This document shows, one piece after another, positions 6,758 to 15,752 of a stretch of 64,000 nucleotides of DNA; the stretch's first letter is position 1, and each line of letters starts with the position of its first letter. The stretch covers positions 4,184,501 through 4,248,500 of the forward strand of contig NC_007643.1 in assembly GCF_000013085.1 (NCBI RefSeq), in the 5' to 3' direction. Origin of the DNA: Rhodospirillum rubrum ATCC 11170 (lineage in GTDB: Bacteria > Pseudomonadota > Alphaproteobacteria > Rhodospirillales > Rhodospirillaceae). A model generated the notes under the pieces. The model worked only from the letters and a program-made list of their open reading frames with translations, did no database searches and was not told where the DNA came from. The translations under genes were made by a program, and so were the position numbers.

Positions 6758-9297
6758 GATCCCCGGGCCTGACCAGCGGACCGGTGGCCCTGCGCTTCGC
6801 CCTGCGCGAATTGCGCGCCGGGCTTTCCGGCTTTCGCGTGCTGATCGCCTGTCTGGCCATCGGCGTCGCCGCCATCGCCGCCGCCGGCTCGGTCAATCGC
6901 GCCATCGACGAGGGGCTGAGCGCCAATGCCCGCCAGTTGCTGGGCGGTGATCTTGAACTGCGGCTGATGTACCGGGACCTCTCGGCGGCCGAAATCGCCA
7001 CCCTCGAGCGCCTGGGGACCCTGACCCGCTATACCGAGATGCGGGCGATGGTCCGGCCCGAGACCAATGCCGAGGGCCGGCGCCTGCTCGTCGAGATGAA
7101 GGGTGTCGAACCCGGCTATCCCTTGTATGGCGCGGTCGAGCTGACCGATGGTCAGCCGCTGGCCGGGGCTTTGGCCGAGCGCGACGGCCTTGCCGGGGCG
7201 GTGGCGGCGCCGGCCCTGGCCGACCGCCTGGGGATCAAAGTTGGCGACCGCCTGCGCGTCGGCGACGCGGTCGTCGAATTGCGCGGGGTGATCGCCCGCG
7301 AACCCGATGCCATCGGCGGCGCCTTCTCCTTTGGCCCCCGGCTGATGGTGGCGGCGCCGACGGTGGCGAAAACCGGGCTGATCCAGCCGGGCAGCCTGGT
7401 GGAATATCACGGGCTGCTGCGCCTGGAGGGCGGTAGCGATCTGGCCCGGGCCAAGGACATTCTCGCCGCCGAGCATCCGCAGGCCGGTTGGCGTTTGCGC
7501 GGCCCGGAAGAGGCCGGGGCGGGGGCCCAGCGCTTCCTGGATCGCCTGACGCTGTTTTTGGTGCTGGTCGGCCTGACCTCGCTGCTGGTTGGCGGCATCG
7601 GTGTCGCCAATGCGGTGAAGGCTTACCTGGATGGGCGGATCCGCACCATCGCCGTGCTGAAATGCCTGGGCGCCCCGGCCGGGTTGATCTTTCGCGTCTA
7701 TATGATTCAGATCGGCTTGATCTCGCTGGCTGGCGTGGGCATCGGCCTTCTGATCGGCGCCGCCCTGCCGCCGCTGGCGATCGCCCTTCTCGCCGATCTC
7801 TTGCCGGTGCCGGCCGAGGCCGGGGTCTTCGCCGGTCCGCTGTTGCTGGCCGCCGCCTTTGGCCTGCTGACCGCCCTGGTCTTCAGTCTGGGCGCCCTGT
7901 CGCGGGCCCGCGATATTCCGGCGACGGCGCTGTTTCGCGGCGAAAGCGCCAAGGGACGGGGCGGGCGCTGGCGTGACCGGCTGATGATCGCCGCCGGCGC
8001 CCTGACCCTTGCGGCCTTGGCCGTGGCGACGGCCGATGACAAGCCGCTGGCGGCGTGGTTCGTCGCCGGTGCCGGGCTGGCCCTGCTGCTGTTTCGCGGG
8101 GCGGCGGCCCTTGTCGGCCTGCTGGCCAAGGCCGCCGGGCGCCCTTCGGGTCTGCCGGCGCTGCGTTTGGCCCTGACCAATCTGCACCGGCCGGGGGCGG
8201 CGACGACCAGCGTCGTGCTGTCGCTGGGGCTTGGGCTGTCGGTGCTGGTCGCCATCGCCCTGATCCAGGGCAATCTTGATCGCCAGATCCGCGAGGGGAT
8301 CCCGGCCCAGGCGCCGACCTTTTTCTTCATCGACATCCAGCCCCAGCAGACCGCGACGTTCGAAGCCGCGGTCCACGGCGCCGATCCCGGGGCCAAGGTG
8401 GTGCTGGCCGATATGATTCGCGGCCGCATCCGCGCCTTCAACGGCGTGCCGGTCGCCGAAGAGCGCATCGCCCCCGAGGCGCGCTGGGCGGTGCGCGGCG
8501 ATCGCGGCTTCAGCACCGCCGAGACCCTGCCCGAGGGATCGACCCTGCAGGCCGGCGCGTGGTGGCCGGCCGATTACCAGGGGCCGCCGCTGTTCTCGCT
8601 GACCAGCGATCTGGCCGAGGGCATGGGGCTGGCGCCGGGCGACGCGGTGACGGTCAATATCCTGGGCCGCGATCTGACCGGCACCCTCGCCAATACCCGC
8701 AAGGTCGATTGGGGCAGCCTGACGATGAACTTCGCCTTCGTCGTCTCGCCCGGGGCCTTCGCCGGGGCGCCGCGCAGCTATATCGCCACCGTGCGCGCCA
8801 GCGAGGCCCTGGCTTCGGATGTCGACAAGGCGGTGGCCGCCGTATTGCCCAATGTGTCGGCGATCCGCGTGCGCGATGCCCTGGATACGGTGACGGCGAT
8901 CATGGAAGGGGCGGGCAACGCGGTGCGCATCAGCGCCCTTCTGACCCTGATCGCCGGGGCGGTGGTGCTGGGCGGGGCCTTTGCCGCCAATCATGGCCGG
9001 CGGCTGCGCGAAGCCGTCACCTTGAAGGTTCTGGGGGCGACGCGCGGCCAGATCCTGCGCGCCTATCTCACCGAATACGGCATCCTTGGCCTCGCCACCG
9101 GGCTGATCGCCGCCCTGGTCGGCTCGGTCGCCGCCTGGGGGGTGCTGGTCTTCGCGCTGCGCGCCGACTGGGTGCTGCTGCCCGGGGTGGTGGCGACGAC
9201 GGCGGTGGGCTGCGTTCTGGCGACGATGGCCGCTGGTCTGGCCGGAACATGGCGGGCGCTGGGCGCCAAGGCCGCGCCCTTTCTGCGCAACGAATAA
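6754..9297 (+). CDS. ybbP: ABC transporter permease, YbbP type (two FtsX domains)
   Basis: An 847-residue inner-membrane protein. One N-terminal membrane segment (about residues 25-45) precedes a large periplasmic domain. Then come two FtsX-like blocks of membrane helices separated by a second periplasmic domain, the typical layout of YbbP/COG3127. GGIGVANAVKAYLDGR and GAFAANHGRRLREAVTLK are the conserved cytoplasmic loops after the first helix of each block. It is the membrane partner of the YbbA ATPase. The ATG is coupled to the methyltransferase stop. Members are proposed to move lipids or lipophilic compounds to the envelope. Confidence 0.85.
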   Translation: MRSPGLTSGPVALRFALRELRAGLSGFRVLIACLAIGVAAIAAAGSVNRAIDEGLSANARQLLGGDLELRLMYRDLSAAEIATLERLGTLTRYTEMRAMVRPETNAEGRRLLVEMKGVEPGYPLYGAVELTDGQPLAGALAERDGLAGAVAAPALADRLGIKVGDRLRVGDAVVELRGVIAREPDAIGGAFSFGPRLMVAAPTVAKTGLIQPGSLVEYHGLLRLEGGSDLARAKDILAAEHPQAGWRLRGPEEAGAGAQRFLDRLTLFLVLVGLTSLLVGGIGVANAVKAYLDGRIRTIAVLKCLGAPAGLIFRVYMIQIGLISLAGVGIGLLIGAALPPLAIALLADLLPVPAEAGVFAGPLLLAAAFGLLTALVFSLGALSRARDIPATALFRGESAKGRGGRWRDRLMIAAGALTLAALAVATADDKPLAAWFVAGAGLALLLFRGAAALVGLLAKAAGRPSGLPALRLALTNLHRPGAATTSVVLSLGLGLSVLVAIALIQGNLDRQIREGIPAQAPTFFFIDIQPQQTATFEAAVHGADPGAKVVLADMIRGRIRAFNGVPVAEERIAPEARWAVRGDRGFSTAETLPEGSTLQAGAWWPADYQGPPLFSLTSDLAEGMGLAPGDAVTVNILGRDLTGTLANTRKVDWGSLTMNFAFVVSPGAFAGAPRSYIATVRASEALASDVDKAVAAVLPNVSAIRVRDALDTVTAIMEGAGNAVRISALLTLIAGAVVLGGAFAANHGRRLREAVTLKVLGATRGQILRAYLTEYGILGLATGLIAALVGSVAAWGVLVFALRADWVLLPGVVATTAVGCVLATMAAGLAGTWRALGAKAAPFLRNE

Positions 9298-9322
9298 CCC
9301 CCCCGGGGGAGACCCGGGGGGG
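9298..9322 (+). terminator. Terminator-like hairpin after ybbP
   Basis: Perfect 10-bp arms CCCCCCCGGG (9298-9307) and CCCGGGGGGG (9313-9322) around the loop GGAGA start right after the TAA of ybbP. No T-run follows, so it may protect the 3' end or depend on Rho rather than terminate by itself. Confidence 0.5.
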
Positions 9323-9393
9323 CGAAGCGCATTCTCTTCGAGCGGCGTGGGTGAAATCTGCCTCAGGCACGCCGCTCTGGGATCTTGATCGGT

Positions 9394-9440
9394 AAGCAAA
9401 GCGTCGTCGCACTCTGTCCAGAGTGCTCGGGATTTGCCTT
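9394..9440 (-). repeat. Palindromic element family 1, copy B
   Basis: Read on the minus strand, the element starts on the TAA of the YbjQ-family gene and has CCGAGC, the dyad CACTCTG/CAGAGTG (9410-9425) and GACGACG in the same order as copy A after grpE. Outer arms are of the AAGCAAA type. Confidence 0.75.
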
Positions 9441-9774
9441 AGCGGATCTTTACGGCGGTGCCGTTGGCCGCGACCATCAGCATCATTTTCTCGTCGCCGC
9501 CCAGAACCTGATAGTCGAGATCGACGCCGACCACGGCGTCGGCGCCAAGCTTAAGGGCGCGTTTTTCCAGCTCGGCCAGGGCGTCTTCCTTGGCGCTGGC
9601 GAAATCGCGCTCATAGGTGGCCGAGCGGCCGCCAACCACATCGCGGACCGATCCGAAGAAGTCCTTGATGAAATTGGTGCCCATGATCGCCTCGCCCGAG
9701 ACGATGCCCAGGTACCCGACGATCGCATAGCCCTCGATCGTCGGCGTGGTGGTGATGATCATGTCGCTCGCCAT
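9439..9774 (-). CDS. YbjQ / UPF0145 family protein
   Basis: A 111-residue cytoplasmic protein that covers the whole YbjQ family: [10 protein letters not shown] at the start, [14 protein letters not shown] in the middle and [13 protein letters not shown] toward the end. The family is often labelled heavy-metal-binding, but the biochemical role is not established and members assemble into pentamers. AGGAG precedes the ATG; a second Met at residue 5 is an alternative. The gene is a single transcription unit flanked by two inverted copies of repeat family 1. Confidence 0.85.
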   Translation of the reverse strand: MASDMIITTTPTIEGYAIVGYLGIVSGEAIMGTNFIKDFFGSVRDVVGGRSATYERDFASAKEDALAELEKRALKLGADAVVGVDLDYQVLGGDEKMMLMVAANGTAVKIR

Positions 9775-9819
9775 GGCGCTCTCCTGGTTGGATGGAACGG
9801 CCGAGGATGACCGCCCTTA

Positions 9820-9866
9820 AAGCAAATCCCGAGCAGTCTGGACCAGACTGTGACGACGATTTGCTT
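9820..9866 (+). repeat. Palindromic element family 1, copy C
   Basis: The most symmetric copy. AAGCAAATC (9820-9828) is inverted as GATTTGCTT (9858-9866), and the centre CAGTCTGGACCAGACTG (9834-9850) is a perfect palindrome around one A. It lies between the YbjQ-family start and the purH stop, in opposite orientation to copy B. Confidence 0.8.
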
Positions 9867-9879
9867 CGATATCACTAGG

Positions 9880-9923
9880 TTAGGCCAGTGTGCGGGGACT
9901 ATGGTTCCCGCACACGGGCCTAA
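9880..9923 (-). terminator. Long hairpin spanning the purH stop codon
   Basis: The arms TTAGGCC-A-GTGTGCGGG (9880-9896) and CCCGCACAC-G-GGCCTAA (9907-9923) pair over 16 bp with one A-G mismatch. The purH stop (complement of 9920-9922) lies within the stem. There is no T-tract, so it may act as an mRNA 3'-end stabiliser or Rho-type end. Confidence 0.6.
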
Positions 9924-11500
9924 TGGCGGAAGTGGCGCAAACCGGTGAAGACCATCGCCAAGCCGGCCTCGTCGGCGGCTTTGATGACCTCGTCGTCGCG
10001 CATGCTGCCGCCGGGCTGGATCACCGCCGTTGCCCCGGCCTTGGCCGCGGCCAGCAGGCCATCGGCGAAGGGGAAGAAGGCGTCGGAGGCGACGACCGAC
10101 CCCTGGGTCGGCGATTGGGCGAGCCCGGCCGCCTCGGCGGCCTCATCGGCCTTCCACGAGGCGATGCGGGCGCTGTCGACCCGGCTCATCTGGCCGGCGC
10201 CGATGCCCACCGTGGCGCCATCCTTGACATAGACGATGGCGTTGGATTTGACGTGCTTGCAGACCTTGAAGGCGATCAGCATGTCGGCCAGTTCGCGTTC
10301 GGTCGGCGTGCGCTTGCTGACCACCTTGAGATCGGCCGACAGCAGATCGGCGGCGTCGCGGTCCTGGACCAGCATGCCGCCGGCGACCGAGCGCACGGTC
10401 AGCCCGGGCGCCGTGGTATCGGCGACCACGCCGGTCAGCAGCAGGCGCAGGTTTTTCTTGGCCGCGAAAATCGCCCGCGCCTCGGCGTCGGCATCGGGGG
10501 CGATGACCACCTCGGTGAAGATCTTGGTGATTTCCACCGCCGAGTCGCGATCGATCGGCCGGTTGAGGGCGACGATGCCGCCAAAGGCGCTGACCGGATC
10601 GCAGGCGAGGGCGGCCTTATAGGCTTCGACGACGCTGGCGCCCTGGGCGACGCCGCAGGGGTTGGCGTGCTTGATGATCGCCACCGCCGGCTCGGCGAAT
10701 TCGCAGACCAGATCAAAGGCGGCGTCGGTATCATTGATGTTGTTGTAGCTCAGCTCCTTGCCCTGAAGCTGCTCGGCGCTGGCCACCCCCGGGCGGGCGA
10801 TGCCGTGACCATAGAACGCCGCCTTCTGATGGGGGTTCTCGCCATAGCGCAGGGTCTGGCGCAGGCGGCCGGCGAAAACGATATGACGCGGAGTCTCGTC
10901 GCCGACCTGCCCCTGGAACCAGCGGCTGATGGCGCCGTCATAGGCGCCGCAGCGGGCGAAGGCGGCCGAAGCCAGCTTGCGCCGCAGCTCCAGCGTGGTG
11001 GCGCCGCCCTCGGCGGTCATGGCGTCCATCACCGGCTGGTAATCCTCGGGATCGACGACGACGGTGACCGCCTCGTGGTTCTTGGCGGCGGCGCGGATCA
11101 GGGCCGGCCCACCGATGTCGATGTTCTCGACGCAGTCCTCGAAGGCGGCGCCCTTGGCCACCGTGGCTTCGAAGGGATAGAGGTTCACCACCACCAGATC
11201 GATCGGCAAGATCTCATGGGCGGCCATCGCCCGCTGGTGCTCGGGATTGTCGCGGATGCCCAGGATGCCGCCGTGGATCTTCGGATGCAGGGTCTTGACC
11301 CGGCCATCGAGCATTTCCGGGAAACCGGTGAAATCGGCGACCTCGGTCACCGGAATGCCGGCATCGGCCAGCGCCTTGGCGCTGCCTCCGGTCGACAAGA
11401 TCTCGATGTCGTGATCGGCGAGGAAACGGGCGAAGGGCACAAGCCCGCCCTTGTCGGAAACGCTGATCAGGGCGCGGCGGATGGGCAGGGAATGGAGCAC
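9920..11500 (-). CDS. purH: Bifunctional AICAR formyltransferase / IMP cyclohydrolase
   Basis: A 526-residue enzyme for the last two steps of IMP synthesis. The N-terminal cyclohydrolase domain begins [12 protein letters not shown] and has STGGSAKAL and [10 protein letters not shown]. The C-terminal formyltransferase domain has the catalytic KHANPCGVA motif, and the chain ends GLRHFRH. No ATG fits; the start is taken as GTG 11500 with AAGGA 8 bases upstream, which gives the usual family length. It follows the CapD-like gene on the same strand after about 60 bp. Confidence 0.95.
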   Translation of the reverse strand: MLHSLPIRRALISVSDKGGLVPFARFLADHDIEILSTGGSAKALADAGIPVTEVADFTGFPEMLDGRVKTLHPKIHGGILGIRDNPEHQRAMAAHEILPIDLVVVNLYPFEATVAKGAAFEDCVENIDIGGPALIRAAAKNHEAVTVVVDPEDYQPVMDAMTAEGGATTLELRRKLASAAFARCGAYDGAISRWFQGQVGDETPRHIVFAGRLRQTLRYGENPHQKAAFYGHGIARPGVASAEQLQGKELSYNNINDTDAAFDLVCEFAEPAVAIIKHANPCGVAQGASVVEAYKAALACDPVSAFGGIVALNRPIDRDSAVEITKIFTEVVIAPDADAEARAIFAAKKNLRLLLTGVVADTTAPGLTVRSVAGGMLVQDRDAADLLSADLKVVSKRTPTERELADMLIAFKVCKHVKSNAIVYVKDGATVGIGAGQMSRVDSARIASWKADEAAEAAGLAQSPTQGSVVASDAFFPFADGLLAAAKAGATAVIQPGGSMRDDEVIKAADEAGLAMVFTGLRHFRH

Positions 11501-11559
11501 GGTCGGGATCCTTGGCGGAGGCGGAAAGGCTTGGTCGGCGGGGAGATCGCTGAGTCTGG

Positions 11560-13518
11560 CTATAGCACGGCGCGCGCCTGGGCGCACTCGCCCTCAAAGG
11601 GTTGGGGCGTGGTCTCGGCCGGGGGATTGTGGAATTCGGGGACCAGGGCGGCGATCACGGCGCGGGCCTGCGCCTCGTCGCCCGCCGCGCAGGCCCTGGC
11701 CAGGGCGTCGAACTGGATGCCCAGGAACACCGGATCGGGCACGCGCGGCGCGGCCACCAACACGCCGTCGGTCGGCGTGGGCAGCGAGGTTTCCTTGCCG
11801 TGGAAGATCTCTTCGAACAGCTTCTCGCCCGGACGCAGGCCCGTATAGGCGATCTGGACATCGACCTCGGGCTTGAGGCCAGCCAGACGGATCATCTGGC
11901 GGGCGAGATCGGCGATCTTCACCGGCTCGCCCATATCCAGCACGAACAGCGAGCCGCGATAGCTTTCCTCGCGCGACCCCAGGGCGGCGGCCTGCAAGAC
12001 CAGCTCCACGGCTTCGCGGATGGTCATGAAGAAGCGGGTGATTTCGGGATGGGTCACGGTCAGCGGACCGCCGGCGGCCAATTGGCGCTGGAACAAGGGC
12101 ACCACCGAGCCGGTCGATCCCAGCACATTGCCAAAGCGCACGGTGACGAAATGGGTGGCCGCCGCGCTCGTTCGCTCGGCGAGGTCAAGGGCCTGACACC
12201 AGCTTTCGGCCATGCGCTTGGAGGCGCCCATCACATTGGTCGGGTTGACCGCCTTGTCGGTCGAGATCAGCACCATGGTGCCAACGCCGTGACGGCGGCA
12301 GGCCTCGGCCACCGTGCGCGTGCCCAGGGCATTGGTGCGCAGGCCCTCAAGCGGATTGAATTCGACCATCGGCACATGCTTGAGGGCGGCGGCGTGGAAC
12401 ACCAGCTCGGGCTTTTCCTCGGCCATCACCCGATCGACGCGGTCGCCATCGCGGACATCGGCGATCACCGGCCGGCGCGACAGCGTCGGATAGCGCTCGT
12501 TGATCTCCATATCGATGGTGTAGAGGGCAAATTCGCTGCTGTCGGCCAGGATCAGGCGGGCCGGGTCGAGGGCGGCGATCTGGCGCACCAGCTCCGAGCC
12601 GATCGAGCCGCCGGCGCCGGTGACCAGCACCCGGCGACCGCCGACCAGGGCGACGACGGGGGCGCGGTCAAGCACGGCCTGGGGCCGGCCCAGCAGATCC
12701 TCGATGGCCACCGGGCGCACCTCCAGGCTATCGGCGCCGCCGTCGCGCAGCTCCATCAGCCGGGGCAACCGGGCCAGCGACAGCCCCAAGGCGTCGCAGG
12801 CGTCAAGCAGGCCGCGCACCTGGGCGGGATCGAGGGTCTCGGAGGTCAAGATCAGCTTGCGCGGCCGCTCGCCCCAGCGTTCAAGCCGGACGACGATCTC
12901 GGCCAGACGATCCAAGGTGCCCAGAACCTCGACGCCGCGCAGATTGCGCCCGACTCGGGTTTCCTGCTCGGACAGGATGCCGACGGGCAGATAGGGGCTG
13001 TCGGTCTCGCGGGCGACCGAGCGCAAGAACATCTCGCAGCCGTCACCGGCCCCGACCAGCAAGACCGGGATCGCCGAGCGCGAGCGGGCGCGCCGCAGCT
13101 GGAATTTGCGGTCCTTGAACAGCCGGTACAAAAAGCGCGGGCCGCCCAGCAGGGCCATCAGCACCACCCAATTGATGACCAGCACCGACCGGGGCACGTA
13201 TTCCATGCGGGTGATGAGAAAGGCGGCGGGCAGGAACAGCACCAGGGTCAGGGTGGCGCCGCGCAACAGGGCGATCAGGTCATCGACCGAGGCATAGCGC
13301 CAGATGCCCACATACATGCGCTGGGTGTAAAAGGCGACCGCCGCGCAAGCGGCGAACAGGGCGGCCTCGCGCCCCAGATCGGGTAGCGGCACATAGCGGA
13401 TCAGGCCGTCACCCAGGCGCAGATACAGCGAGATCACGAAGGACAGCGCCGCCATCACCACGTCGTGGGCGAAGACGATGCGCGCCCGGGGCGGCATCGG
13501 GGTAAACAGCGACCGCAT
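11560..13518 (-). CDS. Membrane-bound nucleotide-sugar 4,6-dehydratase (CapD/WbpM family)
   Basis: A 652-residue protein with four N-terminal membrane helices (about residues 14-33, 51-68, 88-104, 113-133), a soluble CoA-binding-like region with [10 protein letters not shown], and a C-terminal short-chain dehydrogenase-type domain with [10 protein letters not shown] (300-309). The active site has STDKAVNP and Met430-x3-Lys434 (MGASK) in place of the usual Tyr-x3-Lys, as in WbpM-type dehydratases, which make UDP-4-keto sugars for O-antigen or capsule. The ATG 13518 has GAGG 7 bases upstream; GTG 13524, overlapping the previous stop, is an alternative. Last gene of the glycan run. Confidence 0.88.
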   Translation of the reverse strand: MRSLFTPMPPRARIVFAHDVVMAALSFVISLYLRLGDGLIRYVPLPDLGREAALFAACAAVAFYTQRMYVGIWRYASVDDLIALLRGATLTLVLFLPAAFLITRMEYVPRSVLVINWVVLMALLGGPRFLYRLFKDRKFQLRRARSRSAIPVLLVGAGDGCEMFLRSVARETDSPYLPVGILSEQETRVGRNLRGVEVLGTLDRLAEIVVRLERWGERPRKLILTSETLDPAQVRGLLDACDALGLSLARLPRLMELRDGGADSLEVRPVAIEDLLGRPQAVLDRAPVVALVGGRRVLVTGAGGSIGSELVRQIAALDPARLILADSSEFALYTIDMEINERYPTLSRRPVIADVRDGDRVDRVMAEEKPELVFHAAALKHVPMVEFNPLEGLRTNALGTRTVAEACRRHGVGTMVLISTDKAVNPTNVMGASKRMAESWCQALDLAERTSAAATHFVTVRFGNVLGSTGSVVPLFQRQLAAGGPLTVTHPEITRFFMTIREAVELVLQAAALGSREESYRGSLFVLDMGEPVKIADLARQMIRLAGLKPEVDVQIAYTGLRPGEKLFEEIFHGKETSLPTPTDGVLVAAPRVPDPVFLGIQFDALARACAAGDEAQARAVIAALVPEFHNPPAETTPQPFEGECAQARAVL

Positions 13519-13520
13519 TC

Positions 13521-14555
13521 TCACGCCTCGTATTCCCTTGCTTGCGTCCGGCCGCGTCCGGCGCGGGCGAAGGTTCCCAGCACCAGGGCGATCGCCACGA
13601 TGCCCGCGGCCAGGGCCGGCAGGGCATAGCCATCAAAGGTCGACCACAGGGCAAGACCGGCCAGAACGCCGTTCAAGCCGCCGACCCACAGGCTGACCCG
13701 GTCGTGGGGCCAGCCGCCCTGGGTGGCGCGCTGGTAGAAATGCTCGCGGTGGGCCTGCCACACCTTGGCCCCGCGCAGCGCCCGCCGGCCAAGGGTCAAG
13801 GTGGCGTCGGCCAGATAATAGCCCGGTAGCAGCAGCGCCGCCGCCAAATGGCCCTCGGCCGCCAAAGCCGCCAGCAGGGCGCCGAGCAGATAGCCCAGCG
13901 GCACGCTGCCGACATCGCCGAGGAAGATGCGCGCCGGATGCCAGTTCCACCACAAAAAGCCGAGCGCCGCCCCGGCCAGGATCGGCCCGGCCATCATCTG
14001 GTCCATCGCCATCCCGGCAGAGCCGGCGACCAAAGCCGTTCCCAGGCCCAACGAGAGGGTTTCCACCCCGGTCAGCCCGTCGATGCCATCCATGAAATTA
14101 TAGAGATTGACGAACCATAGCCAGCCCAGGAAGACCAGCGGCCCGCCAAGGACCTCGGGCAGCAGCCCACCCAGGCCAAGCGCGCCGGCCGGGAGGGCGG
14201 CTAGCCCCAGGCCGACGCACAGCGCCTGAACGGCGAAGCGTTTGCCCGCCCCCAGTCCGCCCAGGTCATCGGCGAAGGACAGGGCGGCGAGGACGATGGC
14301 TCCGGCGAGCAGCGCCCAGGGCCGCCAGCCGACCGGCGCGCCGGCCAGCCAGCCAACAGCGCAGAGCGCCAGCGCGACGGCGAGAACCGCCAGCCCGCCG
14401 CCGCGCGGCGTCGGCACGGAATGGCTGGAGCGGGCGTTGGGGGTGTCAAGAACCTTGCGGGCCTGCAGAACACGGCGCAGCCAACCGGTGGCCACCGCGC
14501 TTAACGGGACCGCCAGCAGCGCCAGCCCGACCATCCATGCCATGCCATTGTCCAT
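13521..14555 (-). CDS. Glycosyltransferase family 4 membrane protein (WecA/WbpL/MraY superfamily)
   Basis: A 344-residue polytopic inner-membrane protein that should transfer a sugar-1-phosphate from a UDP-sugar to undecaprenyl phosphate and so start a surface glycan. The motifs of the superfamily are visible: NARSSHSVPTPRGGG at the cytoplasmic N-terminal loop, the Asp pair in FADD, YNFMDGIDGLTG, FLGDVGS and the HREHFYQRA histidine loop. The combination with a CapD-like dehydratase resembles the WbpL-WbpM pair of Pseudomonas. The start lacks a clear ribosome site. Its stop overlaps the GTG alternative start of the next gene. Confidence 0.85.
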   Translation of the reverse strand: MDNGMAWMVGLALLAVPLSAVATGWLRRVLQARKVLDTPNARSSHSVPTPRGGGLAVLAVALALCAVGWLAGAPVGWRPWALLAGAIVLAALSFADDLGGLGAGKRFAVQALCVGLGLAALPAGALGLGGLLPEVLGGPLVFLGWLWFVNLYNFMDGIDGLTGVETLSLGLGTALVAGSAGMAMDQMMAGPILAGAALGFLWWNWHPARIFLGDVGSVPLGYLLGALLAALAAEGHLAAALLLPGYYLADATLTLGRRALRGAKVWQAHREHFYQRATQGGWPHDRVSLWVGGLNGVLAGLALWSTFDGYALPALAAGIVAIALVLGTFARAGRGRTQAREYEA

Positions 14556-14595
14556 CGCCAGGGGTATAGGCCCGGAACGCCGGTCGGGGCAACGG

Positions 14596-15732
14596 TCAAG
14601 GCAACAGGGCGCGATAGACCGCCGCCGTCTGCCGACCGACGACGCGCGAGGAGAAGCGGGCGACCACCCGCTCGCGCGCCGCGGCGCCCAGGGCGACCCG
14701 CCGCGGCGGATCCTCGGCCAGGGCCAGCATCGCCGCCGCCAGGGCGCCGGCGTCGCCGGGGGGAACCAGCAGGCCGGTCTGGCCATCGACCACCAGATCG
14801 CGGCAGCCCGGCATATCGGTGGCGATCGACGGCCGGCCGGTGGCCCCGGCCTCGAGCAGCGCCTTGGGCACGCCCTCGCGGTAAAGGGTGGGCAGAACGG
14901 CCACATGGGCCTCGCGCCAGACCGCCGCCACGTCGTCGCGATGTCCCCACCATTCCACCAGACCGGCGGCTTCCCAGGCGCGCAGATCATCGGCGCTGAG
15001 GCTGGCCGGATTGCCGGGATCGGGCTCGCCGACCAGCACGACGCGCAGCGGAATCGAGCGGTCGCGCAGCAGGCGGGTGGCGGCGATCAGATCGGCCAGT
15101 CCCTTGTCGCGCAGCATGCGCCCGACATAGAAAAAGCTGGGGCGGCCGGCGGGTTCGGGGGCGGGAACGAACTGCTCGGTATCGACGCCCGATCCTTCGA
15201 TCAGCACGATGCGATCGGCCTGGACGATGGATTTATCGACGAAAAAGGCTTGGTCATCGGGGTTTTGCACGATCAGCCGGCGTTCCGGGCGATTGAGCAG
15301 CAGGCGGAACAGGGCGGTGACCACCGGGCGGATCAGCCGGGCCTTGAGGCTTTCCGAGGCATAGACCCAGCCCATGCCGGCCACCGTCGTCACCACCGGC
15401 GGAGAGCCGGCGAAACCGGCGGCCAACGCGCCATGAATGGCCGGCTTGATCGCCACATTGTGGATCAGGGCCGGCCGTTCGGCGCGCAGCAGGGCGATCA
15501 CTTTCCACAGCAGGGCGATTTCGGTGAGAGGATTGACCCCCCGGCGGTTCCACGGCAGGGCGACGACGCGAAAGCCCTCGGCCTCGATGCGGTCGCGGTG
15601 GGCGTTCACCCGGCAGGCGACGGTCACGGCGAACCCGGCGTCGCGGGCGGCGCGCGCCATCGGCAGACGGTGACGCCAGAAGGCCCAGTCTTCGGTGACC
15701 AGGAACAAAACCTTACGCGGATGGGATGTCAT
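14596..15732 (-). CDS. Glycosyltransferase (GT-B fold, family 1/4 type)
   Basis: A 378-residue cytoplasmic glycosyltransferase. The N-terminal domain opens with KVLFLVTEDWAFWRHRLPMA, typical of this group, and the C-terminal domain holds FFYVGRMLRDKGL and the donor-binding E-x7-E region around PTLYREGVPKALLEA. It probably adds a sugar to the lipid-linked glycan made by its neighbours. The start is ATG 15732; a GTG at 15762 would overlap the upstream stop. No strong ribosome site is seen at either. Confidence 0.83.
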   Translation of the reverse strand: MTSHPRKVLFLVTEDWAFWRHRLPMARAARDAGFAVTVACRVNAHRDRIEAEGFRVVALPWNRRGVNPLTEIALLWKVIALLRAERPALIHNVAIKPAIHGALAAGFAGSPPVVTTVAGMGWVYASESLKARLIRPVVTALFRLLLNRPERRLIVQNPDDQAFFVDKSIVQADRIVLIEGSGVDTEQFVPAPEPAGRPSFFYVGRMLRDKGLADLIAATRLLRDRSIPLRVVLVGEPDPGNPASLSADDLRAWEAAGLVEWWGHRDDVAAVWREAHVAVLPTLYREGVPKALLEAGATGRPSIATDMPGCRDLVVDGQTGLLVPPGDAGALAAAMLALAEDPPRRVALGAAARERVVARFSSRVVGRQTAAVYRALLP

Positions 15733-15752
15733 GGCGGGCAACGGCTCATTGA

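Noticed and set aside
6634-9399. 921-codon open frame on the minus strand opposite ybbP
   Set aside because: It is the antisense of a well-supported gene, its product is Gln/Gly/Arg-rich without motifs, and long antisense frames are expected in GC-rich DNA.
9890-11848. 652-codon plus-strand frame over purH and capD
   Set aside because: It lies across two conserved minus-strand genes and its product has the low-complexity composition of a shadow frame.
11602-13386. 594-codon plus-strand frame opposite the CapD-like gene
   Set aside because: Same reason: conserved gene on the other strand and a His/Gln/Gly-rich product.
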